A stretch of 64,000 nucleotides of DNA from Setaria digitata. Lineage: Eukaryota; Nematoda; Chromadorea; Rhabditida; Setariidae. The translations under genes were made by a program, and so were the position numbers. Each line of letters opens with the position of its first letter. The first letter of the stretch is position 1. The stretch lies in assembly GCA_003640385.1 (NCBI GenBank), contig RCAB01000001.1, positions 992,001 through 1,056,000 on the forward strand, given 5' to 3'. This document shows positions 52,927 to 64,000 of the stretch, in pieces. Below the pieces are notes generated by a model that saw nothing but the letters and a program-made list of their open reading frames with translations, did not search any database and was not told the DNA's origin.

Positions 52927-53369
52927 TTGTAATTTTCCTTTTGAATTGCTTGTTGTTTAGCTATCAGTTATTTCTATGTCTTTGTATTTGCTTTGTGTTC
53001 CAGTCTTTGCAAATTTACATTTTCTGGCAAATTGCTTCTAAAATAAAGACTTGGAAAACAGAAATCATTCTTATTCAAGCAAAAGTTGCTTTGTTTAATT
53101 CATATTTAATTATTGTTTTGTACGGGGAAAGAGGTGAATGGAAGGAGAGTAGAGTGAAAGAAAAAGATTTTATATCTTTCACCACATTATAATTCTAGAG
53201 GTTGAAATCGCGACTATGATTTTAAGAAATTTACTCTCACTACAATTTTTCCTATCGCATTTTTTTGGAGGTGAATTGTATCTACATGTTTCGAGGGACG
53301 TTTGTCACACAAATATACTCTTCATCTTAGATTTTATGTGTGGTCTTCTGTTTGCAAGAAATCATTACG
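52927..53369. other. Spacer between dnc-4 and the KANSL2-like gene
   Basis: 443 bp, AT-rich, no coding exon. An acceptor-like CTTCATCTTAG ends at 53330, 39 bases before the favoured start of the next gene, fitting trans-splicing of a downstream operon gene. Confidence 0.45.
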
Positions 53370-56300
53370 ATGATGGGGACGAAGACGGGCGATGAAAAAT
53401 TTGGACATGCGCTGCACGATGATCTCACCCTGTCTGCCATCTGTAAGGTCAGTCGCAGTTTAAATATTGCTTTTTACAGAACTGCAAGTTTTGGAGTTAT
53501 GTCACTTCGCATGTCACTTCAGGATTTTAAATTGGGTTTGTTTCAGAAAATAAAACAGAAAGAAAGTGAGGGAAGCCGGAGAGTCCGCGTAAGTCGACGT
53601 GCGTGGAAGTATCGGATCGATGATGATGAAAGTGAAAAAGAAGCTTCCATGCAGCGCTGTGCATATGTTAGTCGTCGAACGCAGCTAGCTTGCAAAAATT
53701 ATCGTCCATCTTCACAACTTACAGCAGAGGGCTTCTGTGAAGTGGTATTTATTAATGATGTGGCTACTCTATACTTTTAAATTGGATATACACTTTTGTA
53801 TAGCTCTTCCATTCTTTCATTAGTTGGATAAGGTAATTTAAAGTTAGATCCCTTATACTGATAAGTTTTAAGCATACCCAATTTTTCCAACAACTGGCAC
53901 AACATGCAGTAGCAGAACAGCGTCGTATTGAAAGAACCGTGCTCAATAAAGAAGATATGTTCACCATGTAAGCTTTTTATATATGGTTAAAAAGTTTGAT
54001 GGTTTATACTAAAATGTTTATTTTCAATTTTTAAAAAGACTTTCTATACAACTCTAAGAAGTTTAACGTGATGGTTGGTAAAAGGCAATCGAAATATTCC
54101 CTTAGAGATTTAGTGAATTATGCTAAAGTGACCAAAAAGTAAGCACAATTTTAGTAGTGACGATGAAACACTGATGACCGTGACAAATTGGACTTGTTCA
54201 GAACAAGATTTGTTCAATAATTTTCTTTTGGATGACGATGATGATGATCCTTTGAAGTAATATTTGATTTTGTTATCATCAGTTTATTCAATAATGTGGA
54301 TTTTTTTGCGGGGACATGATCATACACTGAAACCGTGCCGAGTTCCTTAAAAGAGGCTGAGATGAAAGATGATGATTCGCCTTTAAGTTGTTGCCTTTCG
54401 TCGAGATTATGGGTTTTCCATACTTCTTTCTTACTTATGGAAAAAATATTTTGCTCTTAGCTATGTAAAAGTTATTAATAGTTAAGATATTAAACAGGAA
54501 TGCCGAAGTTTGGACTGATGAAGAAGTAGTTCGTTGTCAACTGGCTGCTCTCGAAAGAAAATTGTCTGCTACTCGTGATTTTCGAAAACTAATAGCTGAA
54601 AAAGTACGTCGTCTCACTATTTCGTACAACAAAGCTATGGAAGGAGAAAAGAAAGGTAGCTTATAAATACTTGAACCTATAGAATTTACATTATGAAGTC
54701 AGATCAATTAATAATTAATGAAAAATATTATTCATAAGAGTATTAGTCACATAATCCCAAGTGGGAACCGTCAATCTAGAAAATCATCGAACACTGCCAA
54801 CATTGGAAAATACATATGGGACTTGAAACTAGTCAGGTGAATATTTTCCACTTAAAATAAATGATAAATTTTTCAGGGAAAGCCAAAATTGAAGACAAGC
54901 GCTTTCGTGAGATTCAACTTGCTAATAAAAAATATCACTCATATCACTCACCAAAGAATCAGTATATGTTGAGAAGGCTAAAAGCGAGGCTTGAATGGGA
55001 CGGTTCCGAAGAACACAAATTAGATTATCTAAAAACAGATGATGTGAGGGGTGCACACTGTATCTTTTCCATTTCTGAAGTAAGTTTTGCTTCATCTATA
55101 AAAATATTGCAAAAACGTTTCATAAAAAATGAAATACTTGGTTATGGTTCAACGTTGTGACTACCTCAGCCATTTCTGCAGAATTTTACCTCATAAACAG
55201 TCATTTTTTATCAAATGTTACTTCATTTTTAGGCTACTGATGTTCAGAATAAGGTTCAGTTGAATGAATGTTGTAAAAAAATTGTTGGATCACCATGTGG
55301 AATAAACAAAGAAAAAATTGAAAATAGTATGGCACATGATTCTTATGTTATTATCCAGCGTCTGCTGGATACATTGTGTGAACAGGTCGAACAAGCTTTG
55401 GATTCTGAGAAACATCTGATGGGTGTTTCTAGTGACAGCAGAAATAAAATAATGATGAAAAAAGGGCTTCACTGTTCAAACTTGACGCTTCCAAACCTGA
55501 ATCATTGTGTCGCACGTAAGTTGATAGTAGATTGTACTTCACACAACCTAATTTATATACACGTGTCGGATGTTTTAAAGTTTAATTTCTTGACTTATCG
55601 CTGTTGTCTATTGTCCTGTGATTTAAGACATTTATGATGATCATCGACAACGTCTCTTTGCACCGTGTATAGATTGTGGCGCCTTGGGTTTGAATTTTGG
55701 CGATGGAGTGAATTTTTGTTTCAGACATATCGGTTAATAGATTTTCTCTTATAATTTTTTTGTTTTAAAGGAGAGGGTGAACCAGATTTGCAAGTATTAA
55801 TCCATGATATTTTTTTTTTTCTTTAGAAATGTAGTTATTTTTTCCAGGAATGTTTACCTTTAACTTGGAAGTTGTTTGTTTCGTTACATACCTTCAGGAG
55901 CTCCCACTGACCGTTTCCTTTTCCCTTTATGCAAAATCAGTCTTTACGTGATTCCATATCTATATCTTAACTCCATGATTCTTTTACTGATTCTTTTTTT
56001 TTCAGCTAGGAGGAATCAGAATTCAGTAGATGCTGTAGAGCACTGGGAAACGATAACTGTTCAAGAGGGAATAGTTCCGATGACCAGTACATCTAGTGCT
56101 CATAGTACGGTGCTTGGACAGGTATAGTGTTTATCCTGATTATTTGAAGAGTTCACGAAAGACAAGAGAAATACGATCCGTTATTCTGTTTTTGTTAGAT
56201 ATGTTGTTTTCAGTATTGAAATGGAGCACTTAATTTCTTCTGATCCAGATTGTTTGATCAGCTTTTATCTTATAATGGCCGTATCAGCTTGTTTCATTTA

Positions 56301-59300
56301 CATATTTGTCTCAGAATCATAATTAGCTTTCCAAATTTTTTCCCTGTAATGTTAGAGTGGCTTCCAGGCAAAAAGTGATGTAAGATCCGATTTGAAAGTG
56401 TTGACAAATTCTGCTACTGCTGCTGAATGTGGAGGTTGGTTATGCTGCTTATTATTAAAGTTGGATTAATCTGATTTAATTGAGTACTGTTTTTTTAATC
56501 TAAAAAATTTTGAATATAGAAGGCAATATTATGTTGCCGATTGATAATAGCAGAGTTACTGTTTATTTAATGTTGGTAATTTTGGCCAGTTTATATATGA
56601 ATTATTAGGTTGACTGCTTTATTTTATCGACATAATTAATATCTACAGTTTGTTGATCTTTTTCGATTTTTTTCTTTTATCATGGACAGTAAAAAAAAAT
56701 GCCAGGTACTTTACAGGAGAGGTCAGTGAAGGAAGTAAAAATCTTCCAATAAAATTCGTCGTCATTGATGAAAGAAGAGATGAAAAGAGTGGAAAGGGAA
56801 CAATAAGGCTTGTTCTGATTGCATATTGTATTTTAGCTGTGGGATTTTCTTTTATGGTTATCTTCGCTGTTTTTTTATTTTTTTCTTTCTCCAATTTTCA
56901 CTTTGTGTAGTTTCTTTGAATTTAAAGTGTCATTTGAAACTGAAAAAATATTTTCATGGGTAACCATTCATTGATCCTTCTTGTAACTCCTTTTCCCCGG
57001 CTCCTGTTTACTCCATGAAACAAGCATTTTCTTATTCATAAACATTGTTTTGTATTTCGCTTACTCTTGTTTTCTTTTCTAGGCATTCAGGAGATGTTTT
57101 ACTGCAGCATGGTGTATCCGTGCAAAGGCCGTGGCAAGAAGAAGATCCTCATTCTTGTGCTCGAACCAGACCATTTATGACCGAGAATTTTCCTAAAACT
57201 AGAATGAGGTCTTAGAACTAAATTAAATTTGTTAAAAAAAAGTATATGCTGATATCTTTGTAGGATTCTAATATGATATTTTCCAGGCGAGCCACTGGAA
57301 CTCGATATTCTTTATCAGATGTCAGAGATTATTTGGGTGGTTAGTTTCTCCATTTGAATTAAATGAGACCATTATATATCTGTTTAACGGATAGGATAAG
57401 TATCGATTATTCCTTTACCTTGCTTGCATCAATTCCTCTAGTCCTGTTTTGCTGGAAATGAGAATAGCTCTTTTCATTTCTTTTAGGGAATATATTAAGT
57501 CCTTCCATATATCGTTCGCAAGAACAGCTGTCGAAGTCAATGGTGCATGACCTTTTGAGTGGTGGACCAACTAGAGCAGCAGCATCAGCGTCACAATTAA
57601 TTTCTCGAAAAATCAGTACACCCTCAAATTCTTGTTCTCCCAAGACTGGTCTTAGAAGGTAATAATTTAGAGAGCTTTCGCGTTTAGTTTAGCTAAACGT
57701 TTTCTGTTCGAATAGAAATGTAGCATCGCAGATGAAACTTTTTTTTTTTTTTTGGAAGATTGAAAGATATAAATATGATTATTTATTATTTACAGTACGG
57801 CAGTCTTGTCTTTTATCTATGTTTAATACAAAGTAGGCAGTAAATACGCGTGCTGATAGTCAGTCTTCATACTAAATAATGCATTTCGCTTTATTTTTAC
57901 GGTATATGTTGATACAAAAAAAAAACTGTATGCATATTATATTTCAGCTGATTTTACAGTGTGTAGTAACATATCACATTTTAGAACTGTGTATAATACA
58001 GTAGTCAGTAGATCAGCTATCGAAGCCCCTGAAATGATATCACTAAGATCAACAAACAATGGATCTGCGACAGGAAATGCAATATCTGCATCTTTAAGAC
58101 CCGTCGTACAAAGACCAGTAACTTTTTTTTTCTTTACTTAAAACAAGCTGTTCTTTCTTTTAGTACAAAAAGGATAATTTTATAGATCGTGTTACGAAGC
58201 CGTATAAGTGCATCATCACCTTCTGTTCCTGGTCAGCCAGTACGTTTACCTTCACGCTATATTGCTACAGTGGGTAAGTTCAAATAGCATTATTTCAAAA
58301 TGTTGCGAAAAGAAAATTTTAAATTTATATTTACTGCTTTGTAGTTGTATCGCTCTTAATTTGTAAAAAGTAATGTTAATTCGTTAAGTAAAGAGTAATA
58401 GAAATTTCTTCAGGAGCTTCTCGGCCGTTACCGAACTGGCGTAACCGTAGTACTATTTCATTGGATAGTAGAATACGACGAGCACCAGTGAATGTTGTTT
58501 TGCCTATGGACTATTCTAATCGGTAATTTGCTCACTTTTTCATTTTTCGTTTTGTGCAAAAGACAGGGAAATGCAAAATTATTTCTGCTTTCATTCTATT
58601 ATCTTTGCTGATTAGAAAAAGGGAAAATGCGACAACTGTTGCTTAACTCGTGATTGTGAACTTAATTCGTTTGAAGGAACTTTACGGTTCAGATCCATTT
58701 TTGAGATTACGTCAGTATATTGAACAGATACCTTAAAAAAAAAGTTAATATGCCTCCTCTTTCTTCCAAAGGAATTCAGCCCACAAAAACATGCCAAAGA
58801 AGACGAAAAAGATTATTTGCACATGTAAATCAACTTGAGTATATTAACTAACAGCAGTTGCAGACCAGTAAATGCATCTGCAGCCAGAATAGGTCCCTAC
58901 TTCCGGCGTCGTGATGAGCGACAATTTGTTAGTGGTGAGTTTCTTTTAAATAATTTGTTTTTGCGTGTGTAAGCTAATACTGTTAAAATTTCACTTTTCT
59001 AATAGGAAAAATTGTGCATCCTCGAATAAATGCTGGTTGAGACGAAATATATTAATGTATTTTCAAACTAAAGTGCCTAAACCGTTTTCAAAACTGATTA
59101 GATATCAAATTCTGTTTCGGTTCTTTTCAAAAAGACTAAATTTTTTCTGCAGATGAAACAAATAATGAACAATTAAGTATTTTTAGGAAATGCACGATCA
59201 AGACTTGTTGCTATTGATTCATTGTCTTACACTGCTCCAAGAGTTCACCCGCGTCTTTCCTATCCACTCCCGACATTTCGACAAGTAGCTTTTATTGTTT

Positions 59301-60252
59301 CTCGTGATTAACTGTAGCCACTGTCTCTCCACAATTTCTCTGATTCGAACGTTTTGTTCAGGAACTTCCGAGGCAGGTGGTTTGTCGGCCTCGTATGGCA
59401 GCTGAGCCGAAGGCACCTTCAGCAGCAGAGAATTTGGAAACAGCAGCAGCAGTGGCTAGTATAGCTGCTGATTTAGAAGCAGTTGAAGATAAGGAGGATG
59501 AAGTTGATGGTAAATTATCAGGCCAGTTCTGTAATTTCGCTGTACGCGATTTTTCTGTGATTAGTGTTTCAGGTAGTGGAAAAGAGCAGATATTTATACT
59601 TTTTTATCGTCGACATTTCTTTAATAAAGAAGGGAAGCTGGTTATTTTGAAAAAATTCCCGTCTCTTAGACCTAAAAGCCTGAGCATAAAATAGACATAT
59701 TTCATTATCAAGCTAATGGAAGCTGATATTTCAACAATTTTTCAGAAGTAATTGGAAGACTTGAAACACCTTCTTGGCAAACTAAGACTGTTGAGGAACT
59801 ATCAATCAATCGGAAATTGGGTTCCGAACAGCGTGCAGTAACTGGATCAGTTGATAGAAATAAAAAAAGGCACTTCTTTTTTCTTTTTTTTAAACCAATA
59901 TGAATCATTAAAAAAAAGTAACTACCATAATTTGTCAAGTATGGCCGTAATTATTAAAATAATTGTTACTGTGACTGAAAAATTTGGTTTAATGCAGTTA
60001 AGCAAATATGTTTGTAGATATCATTTGATTCGTGTCTTTTGCAGTCACTCTGTACATGGTTTAACTGGAATTAGTAATAAACGATCAGCTGCTTCACTTT
60101 CAAGGCAGTCAAGTGGAGAAAGTACGGAAGATGGATTAGCAGTTCTTGCGATGGCTGCTGCATCGCGAGCCTTCGATTCCGACCAGTCATCACCACCATG
60201 CAAAAAATCCAAGTATGACCAGTTAGGCTTGGAGGAAGAAGATGATGAGTGA
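53370..60252 (+). CDS. KANSL2-like chromatin-complex protein with long Ser/Arg-rich tail
   Basis: KANSL2 belongs to the NSL histone H4 acetyltransferase complex; INO80D shares its zinc-finger type. Main exons: 53370-53447, 53547-53744, 53873-53967, 54155-54256, 54498-54655, 54877-55079, 55233-55515, 55628-55732, 56006-56121, 56356-56434, 56706-56721, 57083-57208, 57287-57339, 57487-57658, 57985-58117, 58186-58273, 58414-58522, 58864-58934, 59187-59284, 59362-59509, about 59746-59840, 60046-60252 (TGA). The first C-C-C-H finger is CAYVSRRTQLACKN to GFCEVH, then acidic segments, VWTDEEVVRCQLAALERKL with a basic helical region, and the second finger HCSNLTLPNLNHCVAHIYDD to FCFRHI, matching KANSL2. 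The remaining ~500 residues are Ser/Arg/Ala-rich and disordered, ending KKSKYDQLGLEEEDDE. The 55.73-56.0 kb junction and the last intron are uncertain, so the tail could be a separate gene. Confidence 0.75.
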
Positions 60253-62395
60253 GGCAGTTCATGTGGTACTTTTCTATAGTCAAAGCAGAAGTAAAATTAT
60301 AATTTAGTTGAAGAAATAGAATTGTACTTCCGTATTTCGTCCAGCTGAGTTGATAAAATCATATTTGTGGGATGACTTATGGAAATAATTACAGTTCTTT
60401 TCTCTTTTTCTTTGCTGGTAATTGAAACAGGACATCTTGAAATGATAAGTGTGTCTAGTAGAAGAGACAATTACAGCAGTGGTTATTACAGATGAAGTGA
60501 AAATGACAGTTTGAGAGCACTTTATTAAGAGCTGTTGGTAATTGACGGCTCTAAAGATACTTAATGAATTTTATTAAATGTTAGGAGAGTATTGGTTGCT
60601 ATGTTGTAAGATAGAAAAATGTTTGAAAATAAAAAAAGATTATCTTCCGCAATGATTGTGTTGTGTTCCATAATTCACTTCGCTGGGGGATCACTTATAA
60701 TTTTATTTGTGTCACCGGTTGTTCGTTTACCATCATGTATCGTTTTGATATTACATCTTTCATTAAGTGCACTGGAATGCCAAACTTCGTTATTTTCAGG
60801 TGATTCAACAAAGTCGTTTTGAGTAATGTGTGAGCTGCAATTAAACAAAATCCTTCTATGTATGTGATGTTTATTCAGAAGCACTAAGTGAAGCTTCTAC
60901 ATGGTTATAATTGATGCTACCAGCACCTATTTATGTCTTTAGAAACCAGTAACTTTGTTCTTTTTTTAAAAAATTTGGTGCCGCCAATAGTAAAAGTTAT
61001 TTCTCCCCGAATTGTGGAAAAGTTTCGTCGTAATATTTGTCTAGTTGGTTCGTTTGGCTTGTGTTTTATGATTCACAGATCACTTCTAATTCTCAACACT
61101 GCTGGTTCCAACTGTTGCTGCGTTGTGGGATTCACAATTAGTTGTGAATGTTAGAAAAGAAAAGGATTAAAATCTAGTGGTTTCATAAAGGTTTTTGAGT
61201 ATCTGAGAAATTGATTATATCACGACGGGAAGGAAACGTCATGAGTCGACATAAATTAATACAAATTATCGTGCGATTTGGTTGTCGTTTGTCCATTTCA
61301 AATTTCCAGCTTCTCTGATAAAATTGAACTACAACATAGTCGTTCAGTTTTTTCGTCCTTGCATGTTATAGCTTTTTCGCACAACTAAGATATGTCACTA
61401 TGACTTAGTACAATTTTTGGGGTCTAGCAAGTGAGTATCATATTTCATGGGTGCTTGAGATACCGAAGAAATGAAAGAACCAATGAAGCTGAGCAGAAAT
61501 TATAAATTTTTGGTAAGCTGTTTAATCTGAATTAGGTTGCGTACTGCTACTAAGTTTAAAGCTGGTAGGCGAAGGGGTGGCAAACAACTAATATGACACT
61601 GTTTGATTCAAGGACGTTCCAACTTGGTGCTTTCGATTCGGTCCTGTTAATATACATTATCACAAATGCCCTGAATCCTGTAACAGCCACTGATTTGGCT
61701 ACTGCAACTTGAGGCGAAGACTGCAAAGATAAGAGGAAAAATGGATTCGGACGTCCTTACATTGTTCTGCAACTAGATTAATTGTTGTGAGTAGTGGTAG
61801 CACAAAAGTTGACATTGCAGACCTTTCCTGCTAAGCTGAGATCTCTCAGTTTTCCATTTTTTTTTTTCCTTTTTTCTGGAGAAAATCTCAACTTTTTCTG
61901 AAAACTCATCAAGTGACCACAATAAGCTGAATTTTTGATAGGCATAGATGTCCTGTCTTCCACTCACTGTGCTTTTAGTGATTTAATTTTTGCATTCCTA
62001 TGCCACACGTTATTAGATCCTTGGTAATGAATTTTTTTCTTTATAACGCTTTATATCTAATATTCACTGTTTATTCCCAATTCGTTTACTTTTACAGCGC
62101 TGGTAGGTTTATGTGATTTCTAGTCTGCGTGGACACAAAGCTTTTGTTTATGTTCATTATTTCGTTTTTCTTCCTAATGTGTCTTTATTTTTTGTGCGTT
62201 CGTGTTTTTTTGTATTATTCGACTGTATGTCAAAAAAGGGAAAGTCTTTGATAAGGAACTAAAAGATATTCAGTAAAGTGTGTTCAGTCATCTATCTCTA
62301 GTGGCTAAAATTCATTTCTCAGATCTATGGGACATATTAATCAAGTATGATTTCAACTTTGCAAAGCTCTTCATTGACTCTCCTTTTAAATTGGT
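60253..62395. other. Convergent intergenic region
   Basis: About 2.1 kb between the 3' ends of the KANSL2-like and bestrophin genes. It is T-rich with short Phe/Leu-rich open frames only. I see nothing else in it. Confidence 0.5.
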
Positions 62396-63929
62396 TCATA
62401 ATTTTTCAAAGGATCCGGAAAAAACACGACTCGATGGTGGGCATGAATTCGGCACCACATTCCGACATACATCAACGATACATAGACCAGTCTGAAAATC
62501 GTTTAATACTTATTAAGAATTAAACATTTGAAGGAATTTTGCAGTGGAAGGTCAAACTTGTTGTTAATTAGATGAATACATAAGAAGGTCGCGAACGCTG
62601 ATCACACACTCCCTACTGATATGTCGATATGAAGTAGGTTTTCTAAAGTTTAACTGGTTTGTTGATTTCAACTACTGATTTTGGAGGTTTTAAAACATGC
62701 GCCTGCGTTAATCTCTTGATTTCTAATAATGCAGCCAGTGTTGTCCGAGGATTTAACCGTGTGGGGTGGTTTCCGTGGAGTTCATGTATTGTATATTCTA
62801 ATAAATATTTCGTTCAGTGGGAGAACACACGGCGAGATTTTTATCGATGAAAAAGTTGCACTCCAAGTCGTCATCATCTTCGCCAAACGAATTGAGTAAA
62901 TTCATTGCAACTTTCATCCATCCAACATAGAACAAAAATTCGACCATTGTCATCACGGGCAATACAATATCGAACTGTAAACAACTGATGACCAATGTGC
63001 TTCCAAGTAACAATAAAATATCCCTCTGTTCATAGTTGCAATTGTATTCTAATATTCTGTAGATGTATTTTCGGATTAAAATTTTTTGTAATCTCGCGAT
63101 GCTCTCAAAACTTCATTGTTACTTCACTATTTTAATTACTGATGATAGAAGTAAACGATGCCAAGAAAATAGTTCACGATATTTACTGTCATGTTTTGAA
63201 AATAATCAAATGTGACTTACATGAAATTCCAAATCGTTCTGAGTTGTTGGCAGGAAATGTTGCCTCGCAAAAAGGCATACGATAAAGTAGAAGTAGACGG
63301 ATATAGTTATCACCTGAAGTTTATCAGAAGCTTACCGACGAATGTGTCCCGCAACAGAGATTGTATGTGAGTGAATATTGCGCCTCGTATGAGCGGAAGC
63401 CGAAGTTCTGTGAAAGTCGATGAAGCGTTGCAAAGTTAAATGAAAAAAGAGCGGTCTGTATCTTCATGCTTTATTTACAAACGATTTTGGAAAACTGATC
63501 CAGTGATTAGCGGACTAGCAATAGAGTAGCATGTTTTTTATTTTTTGATTTTGCTTCAAAACTACTGATTTTAAAGTTTTCTTAGTTATCATCTAATTAG
63601 GATAAGGGAAAAGATACGGTTTGTTAGAGTACCTGTGGATAGACTAAAGGAAGAGGCACCCAGTCGTAATTTGATAGTGTCTGTAGACATTCTCTGAAGG
63701 CTTTCAGTTCCTAAAAGAATGAATTGCTTGCCGAAATTGTCTCTTGAAATACAGAAGGGTAATATAATACTGACATCGATAAGTTTACTGGTTTCTAAAT
63801 CGTTCTTCACTTTACCACTCCTTCGAGCATTTAACACGTGCGTCATTGACCAAGTTATTGGCAGCCAATACTTGTCGTATGACAGCTCAAGGCTCTCGAA
63901 CTTCTCCAGCTCTTTTTTCGTCATAAACC
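62396..63929 (-). CDS. Bestrophin-family anion channel, C-terminal part (5' end outside window)
   Basis: Calcium-activated chloride-channel family of the plasma membrane, pentameric. Exons, leftward: 63775-63929, 63633-63710, 63221-63313, 62831-62974, probably 62396-62491. They read [16 protein letters not shown] and [31 protein letters not shown] with VPLPLVYPQ, the membrane segment [20 protein letters not shown], then [20 protein letters not shown]. The acidic GEDDDDLE run is the bestrophin calcium clasp, followed by FFIDKNLA. All junctions are phase 0. The last exon (TGLCIVDV onward to LEKL and a stop) is less certain and would give a very short cytoplasmic tail. The N-terminal first helices lie beyond position 64000. 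C. elegans has many bestrophins, so no single orthologue is named. Confidence 0.9.
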
Positions 63930-64000
63930 CTAAACACAAATTGCTTGATCGCAAAGATATTTAGTAGTTGAAGATGCATGCACCCTTCATCTCAACATTC

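Overview
The window is nuclear DNA of a nematode, most likely a clade III spirurid (filarial type). The reasons are AT-rich sequence, many short introns with TTTTCAG-type acceptors, and acceptor sites placed just upstream of start codons as expected for spliced-leader (SL) trans-splicing. Every recognisable protein also reads as a nematode orthologue. No bacterial, viral or transposon gene was recognised. I rebuilt the gene models by hand from reading frames, splice signals and intron phase. Most junctions close in phase; those that do not are flagged.

Layout. 1-4.4 kb (-): 5' half of the type IV collagen alpha-1 gene (emb-9). 6.4-7.2 kb (-): a small HSP20 gene. 12.2-18.0 kb (+): ucr-1 then isp-1, two subunits of respiratory complex III, about 350 bp apart. 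19.3-24.1 kb (+): an R3H-domain RNA-binding protein (R3HDM/ARPP21/encore family). 25.6-26.5 kb (+): mitochondrial ribosomal protein L18. 26.7-27.5 kb (-): DSS1/SEM1. 28.0-30.3 kb (-): mitochondrial ribosomal protein L45. 32.7-40.8 kb (+): an AMPA-type glutamate receptor subunit (GLR-1/GLR-2 type). 42.1-43.6 kb (+): an unrecognised protein. 44.8-46.1 kb (-): a second Rieske iron-sulfur protein gene with the same intron layout as isp-1. 47.6-48.8 kb (-): the UFM1-conjugating enzyme UFC1. 50.7-52.9 kb (+): dynactin subunit 4. 53.4-60.3 kb (+): a KANSL2-like chromatin protein with a long serine/arginine-rich tail. 62.4-63.9 kb (-): a bestrophin cut by the window edge.

Common themes. Five of the fifteen genes are mitochondrial in type (ucr-1, isp-1, the Rieske paralogue, mrpl-18, mrpl-45). 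Three same-strand pairs have spacing and acceptor sites that would suit nematode operons: ucr-1/isp-1, mrpl-45/dss-1 and dnc-4/KANSL2. The points most worth following up are the duplicated Rieske gene, the unusual residues around the iron-sulfur cluster in both copies, the ucr-1/isp-1 pairing, and a one-base defect at the last-but-one acceptor of ucr-1.
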